NCBI RefSeq assembly: GCF_963678635.1 | Contig: NC_087063.1 | Span: forward strand, 11,692,368 to 11,756,367 | DNA: 64,000 nucleotides | Source: Symsagittifera roscoffensis | Taxonomy: Eukaryota; Xenacoelomorpha; Acoela; Convolutidae | Direction: 5' to 3' | Part shown: one piece after another, positions 56,801 to 62,800 of the stretch | How the letters are laid out: each line of letters opens with the position of its first letter | How positions within the stretch are numbered: the first letter of the stretch is position 1 | Program-made: the position numbers and the translations under genes | The notes under the pieces: model-generated | Database searches by the model: none | The model's input: the letters and a program-made list of their open reading frames with translations, nothing else | What the model was told of the DNA's origin: nothing

Positions 56801-59800
56801 AAATTGTTTTTGGAGTTTTTATCAAAATTTATTACATTTTCTGCATGTTTCTCAATTTTCTTCATTTTTTTTAAAAAAGGAGGTTGAGCGTTTTAAATAT
56901 GCGGTTTTTGGTCTGATTTTGCGTTTTTCTGTAGTGGCTCTCATGGATTGACTATTCGATGGCAAGTTAGTCTAAGATAAATTTTGTATTGTATTCTAAG
57001 AATCCTGTTTTTAGCTTTCGAACTACCTTTATAACCTGTCATTCGGCGAGAATGGCCTGCTCAAGTCGATTCAAGACCGAAACACTCTACGATCTACTCG
57101 AATCGAATTGTCTTTTGTGGGCTATGGAGTGGACAGGGGAGGCTCCTACCTGTTCTACCCCAAAGACGAGGGCCAGCAAGTGCCATCTTTGCGCCCTCCT
57201 GTTGTAGTTGAGAAGGGACAGCTGTTCAGTCGTGTCACTGTTTTGTTGGACAATGTCGTGCACTCTATCAAACTACACAATTCACCTGGTGAGTCACATT
57301 GGTAAATTTATTGGCCTTCTGATTTCAAGGTCGTTTTTAATAATTTTTTCAGGTATTGATTGATGAGATTCCACATCCTAGATGCCCAGATCCATGCCTA
57401 CAGCCTTTTAAAAAAAGGTTAAATGTGCACTGATGGATAATGCAGACGGTTGATGTGACCTTTTTTGCATGCTTCTAGACCAGTTTTGGTTTAACTAGAC
57501 TAGATGGTTTTGTGTACAGTCGAATCAGATATCAGCCTTTTCATTAGTAGATCGGTTTAAAAAGATAAATCTCGAAGGTGTCTTATCAGTATCAATGTTA
57601 AGTGTCAGTGTACGTGGTTGTTTTTTTTTTGTTTTTTTTTTTTAGTTTTTTTTGCAAAGACAAAATCTTAAATTTGATCACGCTCAAATTTGATTTCTCT
57701 GAAAGTTCACATCAAATTAATTTGACTAAAAGAAGGCAAACTTCGTTTTCCAATTACAAAAGTGCAAATGGCGCGAAAAAACGTGAACTACTTTTAGTTT
57801 CAGATAAATTTCTGTCAATTTTGTTTCGTTTTCTTTGTTCTTTTCCACTTGGTCATTTTTTTCTGTTTCTTAGCGTGCTGAATCTTTTCCAACTGTCTGT
57901 CGGATATTTTTTTTAGAGTTTTCAGTGGAATGCAATCTTGCTTTTTATTCCAGCTTTCTCAATATGGGTTATTTGTATTCAAAAAATTTCCTTTCTTTTC
58001 ATATGCGCTCCTTATTACAAAAGCGCAGCGTAATGTTTTTTTTTCAACATAAGCTGCAAATAAAAATGCTACTCATGATAAGTATGTGTTGGTCTGTGAC
58101 CAATTAAGCTTCTGAAGCAGACCAGCTGCTCTTTAAGCTGTTAACTTCCGGGTGTTGTTCATCTTGCGGAAAGGTGTTGTTGGAAAATTGCTTGTATTGG
58201 TGTGAGTCTGTGTGCGTATGTGTCTGTTGATTGTTGTAGAGTGTCTCGGATTAGTTCTTGTATCTTGGGGTTTGTCTGTGCAGCTCTTTTGAGGTAATTT
58301 GAGTTTAGTCTTGTTAGTTCTTCTTGAATCGTCTTCATCCTGGTGATTTTATGTACTTCGTCTGTTGGTGTTGTTACTGGTAGATGGTAGGCTATTTTTA
58401 GTGCTCTGTTCTGTAATCTTTGTAAGTGCCTTGTAGATGCGTTTGCCCACGAAGGTGATGCGTATGTGAATACTGGTAGAATTGTTGATTGGTACAAAAA
58501 CTTTAAGACTTTGGATTTGATGCCTTTGGCTCGTAGTACTAGTAGAAAATTGATTTTCCTTGTCGATTTGTCTTCAATTCTTTGTAGATAGTCTTTCCAT
58601 GTCAGGTTGTCATTTAATGTAATTCCCAGAAATTTAGTGGTTGTTGGTGGTTCGATCTCTTCGTTCTGTAGCATTAATTTGCAGTCATTCTTCTTGTGTC
58701 TTGTAAAAAGTATAAAGTTCGTCTTCTCCGGGTTCACGTCTATCTTCCATTTCTGGCACCATGCTTCAAGTTTGTTTAGGCCACCTTGTAGTCTGTGTGT
58801 TGCTTTCTTGCTTGTATTTGAACTTGTGTAAATTGCTATGTCGTCGGCATATCGTGATATTGTTGTTAGACCTGCATCTGGTTTGCTTACATAGATGTTG
58901 AAAAGAATTGGACTGATTACACTTCCTTGTGGTACTCCTGCACTGGGTGTGAAACTGTCGGCTTTGGCTTGGTGGTATACTACTGTTAACTCTCGGTCTG
59001 TCAGAAAACTCTTGGTCCATTTTACAATCCATTTCGGTCAGTTGATTTCTAGTAGTCTGTAGTATAAGCCTTCGTGCCAGACAGAGTCAAAAGCTCGTTG
59101 CACGTCCAGAAATGCTGCTGCAACGGGTTGCTTCCAGTTACTCTCATTATAGATCGTCTCTGTTAGACAGAGTAAATTGTCGGTGGTGCATCGTTCGCTT
59201 CGGTATGCACTTTGAAAGTGTCCGAAGATGTCGTGATCTTCGCAGTGTACTAGCAGCTGCTCTTTGACAAAACACTCGCAGATCTTCCCGATACAGCTTG
59301 TAAGTGAGAGTGGTCTATAGTTCTTGGGATCTTTGTGGTCTTTCTCGGGTTTTGGTAACATTGATACTGTCGCTTGTTTCCAGCCTAGAGGAACGTAGCC
59401 ACTTCTCAGCGATTGTACTATGATTTGTCTTAGTACTTCTAGTACGTTGTTGGGCAGGTTTTTCATCGCTTTGTAGCTAACTTTGTCTTGTCCTGGGTCA
59501 GTGTTCTTTCTGTGCTTGATCACGTCTTTGAGTTGCTTTAAGCTAATCTCTGTTTGTGCAAAACCTGTCTGCTCCAGTTGAAAATCTTGGATTTTCGCCT
59601 GGGACACCTTGTCATGTACTTCCTGTTCATGCGTTAGAGCTGCCTGAGAGTTTGTTAAATTTGTCGTCATGTTTGCTGTGAGCATCTTAGCGAAGTAGTT
59701 CGCAGCGTCTTGATTTGTCATTTTCAGTTTACTCGTTCGTTTAGGTCTTGTGCCTGTGAGCTTTTTTACTGCTTTCCAGAAATTCTGTTGTGTTGGTCCT

Positions 59801-62800
59801 TTGTTCATTTCACTGAGTAGTTTGAGTTGGTCTTCTCCTTCTACTGTCTGTTTTAGCTGTCTGATGTCTTTCTTTGTTTTGTTTAGCTTTGTACACAGGT
59901 CTTTGTAGTCACTGGTGTCTTGTTGGTCATATCGTCTAATCTTTTGTTTTTGTCGTTCAAGTTTGTGATTGTTTCTGACTAGTTCGACTAGTTGTGGGGT
60001 CGTGAATTGGTGCTTGTGTTCTTTTAGGCTGCCTTGGTAGCACTTGTCAATGTGTTTGGCTATCTGGTCAGCGTCTCGAGCTAGACCTTCGTCAGTTTTG
60101 ATTGAGTCAGGGTTGAACTTGTAGTTCGTTACTGTGCCTCTGAATTTTCGCCAGTTTGGTTTTGTGCATGTTCTCTTTGGAACAGTTAGTTCGTACTCTG
60201 CAATTGTCATGTAGTGATCGCTTGGTGTTGTGTCTGACACTTCAAAGTTCGTGCATAGGCAAGCCATTTTTGGTGATGCAAAGTGTAAGTCTAGGTCTGA
60301 GTAACTTTGGTGTGTTGGTTCGGAACCGTTCAAGATGAAGTAGTTGTGCATGAGAGCGTCTACAACTCTTCCGTTGCTGTTGGTTGCTCTTGCTTTTGGG
60401 TTGACAGATTTGATCTGTGCGTTGAAGTCTCCAACGATGATGTGTTTTGGATCTTTTCCATTGAAAGTCACGTTCTCTATCTCTGCGTTTGGGCTAAGGT
60501 AAACACTTGTTACAGTGATACCCATTGTGTTGATCTTGATCGTCTCGCATACTTTTCTGCATTCTCTGTGGTTTTGGTTTATGTGTTGTGCTTGTTCCAG
60601 TACTTGGTACTGTATGTTGTCTCTGATGTAAATTGCCGAGCCTGTGACACTGTCACAGATTGCTGCTGCAAGGTTAAAGTTTTGTAGTTTTGGTGGATAT
60701 TTGGTTTTTGTTTCGTTGAAGCAGACTATAGTGATGTTGTGTTTCGCTAGAAGATCTTGGATCTCCAGTTTGTGCTTGTTTATACTTCTGCAGTTGAGTT
60801 GTGCTATCTTGAGTCTATTGATTTTGGTTTATTGTTGTTGTTTTGATTTCGGGAGTTACTATGTCTGCTGCTGCTTGCTTCTCTGTGTGTTTTTGTATTT
60901 TTTTTTTGCTTTGATATTTGATGTTAACAGTTCAGTGAAATCTATTTTCTCGAATTGAGTTTTAACTGCATGGCTGACTGTTTCGTTAATTTTCTCACAT
61001 GATTTAGCGACGGCTTTCGTGATTGCATCGGTTATCTTTTCGTCCATGGCTTTCTGCACTGCTTTTTCGACTTGATCGGCTATTGTAGTTTCAACAGTTT
61101 CTTTAATGAACTGCTGTATGTCCTCTTTGCTCATGGTTGGTTGTGTTTTGGTTGTGGTTTGACTACGGTTGTGGTTGGTTGTGGTTTGACTACTTGAGCG
61201 TAGCTTTGCACTTTTGGTTGTGCTTTTTGGGCTTCGACTTGAGCTGTCTTGTAAACCGGGCAGCCTTTGTACTGCGCCGGGTGTTCGCCTCTGCAGTTGA
61301 TGCATTTAACTTGCTGCTTTGGATTTTTGCAGTCTCTGACTGCGTGGTTGTCGCCACATCTGAGGCATCGTTGCTGTTTCGGACAGTTAATGGCCATGTG
61401 GCCGAAATTTTGGCATTTGTAACACTGTGTTACTCGTGGTTCTGTTTTGGATGCTTCGCATCGTTTCAGTTCGTTGCAGATGTAGACCCCATTGTCGATT
61501 GCCTTTCTGCAGGCGAGGTCATCATCTGTGAAAACTCTGATGAGTTGTGTTGGCTTGTCTAGGCTTCTGCTTTGGATTCGGAAGAGCTTTGCTACCTTGA
61601 TGTTGTTGATCTCCTCAAGTTCAGATTGGATGTCAGCTTCGCTGAGTTGTTCACTGACTCTTGAGATAACAAAGCTGGAAGTTTGTTTCTTCTTGGGTTG
61701 GTTTGTCTTGTGTTGTCTGCCTCCGATTTTTACTTCTGTGTCGGGAAACAGGACTTCGAGGTTGGCTTGGGTGATAATTTGGGCAATTTGAGGCGATTCA
61801 GGCTTGATTGAATAGTCTAGGCCAGTCTTGAGGTCCCTGGTTTGACCAGGATATTGTACTTTAGTCAGGTTACGTATTGATTTGGTGAAAGTCACTCGGC
61901 TTGGAATTTTGTCTTTTGCGAAGCTTATGTAGATAATGTTCGTGATATTTAGTCTTTTGTTGCTTTGAGCTTGTGATTCTTCCGCTTTGCGCTTTCGATT
62001 AGTTGCTTGACTTTGCTCCATTGTCGGTTGCCTTTTAGGCGAAGCATCATCAAGATTTTCTTGCCAGTTTTCTGAATGCATTGTCGGTTGCCCTTTGGGC
62101 ACATTCTTGAACTGCTTTCGTTTTACTGTGATGTAATCAGCATGTTGATCTTGGTTTGGTCCCATTGTCAGTTGCCTTTGAGGCGAGGCCTTTTCTTGAT
62201 CATTGCTTGTTGGTGTCAGGCTTCCTTCGATTATTAACTCGGAATTAGATTCGTCATCGCTTTGGTCGTAGTTTTCGATTGCTGATGCCATTTGGGAGTT
62301 AAGGGATGATGGCATTGTGGGGGGGGGGGGGTTTCTTCGCTCACTATGTGAGCAGGCATGCTCCTTCTTGCACCCTCTTCGTCTAGTACTTTCTTCTTCT
62401 TGCACCCTCTTTGTCCTTCTGGGCACTTTCTTCTTCCCTCTAGGCTCTTTTTCGTCGGGTTACTCTTGGTAGCCCTTCTTCTTGCACCCTCTTCGTCCTT
62501 CTGGGCACTTTCTTCTTCACTCTAGACCCTCTTCCGTCGGGTTACTCTTGGTAGGTCCAACAATAACGACAGAGTAGAGGTTGTCCAAGTAAGCAATCGC
62601 AGACCCGGTCGCAACGTATCTCTGCCTCCTAGAATGCTAGCACTGCTTTCGCAATGTGTTGCTTAGACTAGGGTGTTATAGGGACCAACCAACTTCTAGA
62701 TCTGCGGCCGTGACACTCTCTCCTGTCCGAGAGCCGGCACCAACACAGATATCTTGTTTTCTTGGAGGGACAAAAAGTCAATCAGGACTGCGACCGATCC

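Noticed and set aside
60156-61791. Long + strand open frames rich in Cys, Val and Phe
   Set aside because: They are antisense shadows of ORF1 and ORF2 of the minus-strand retrotransposon.
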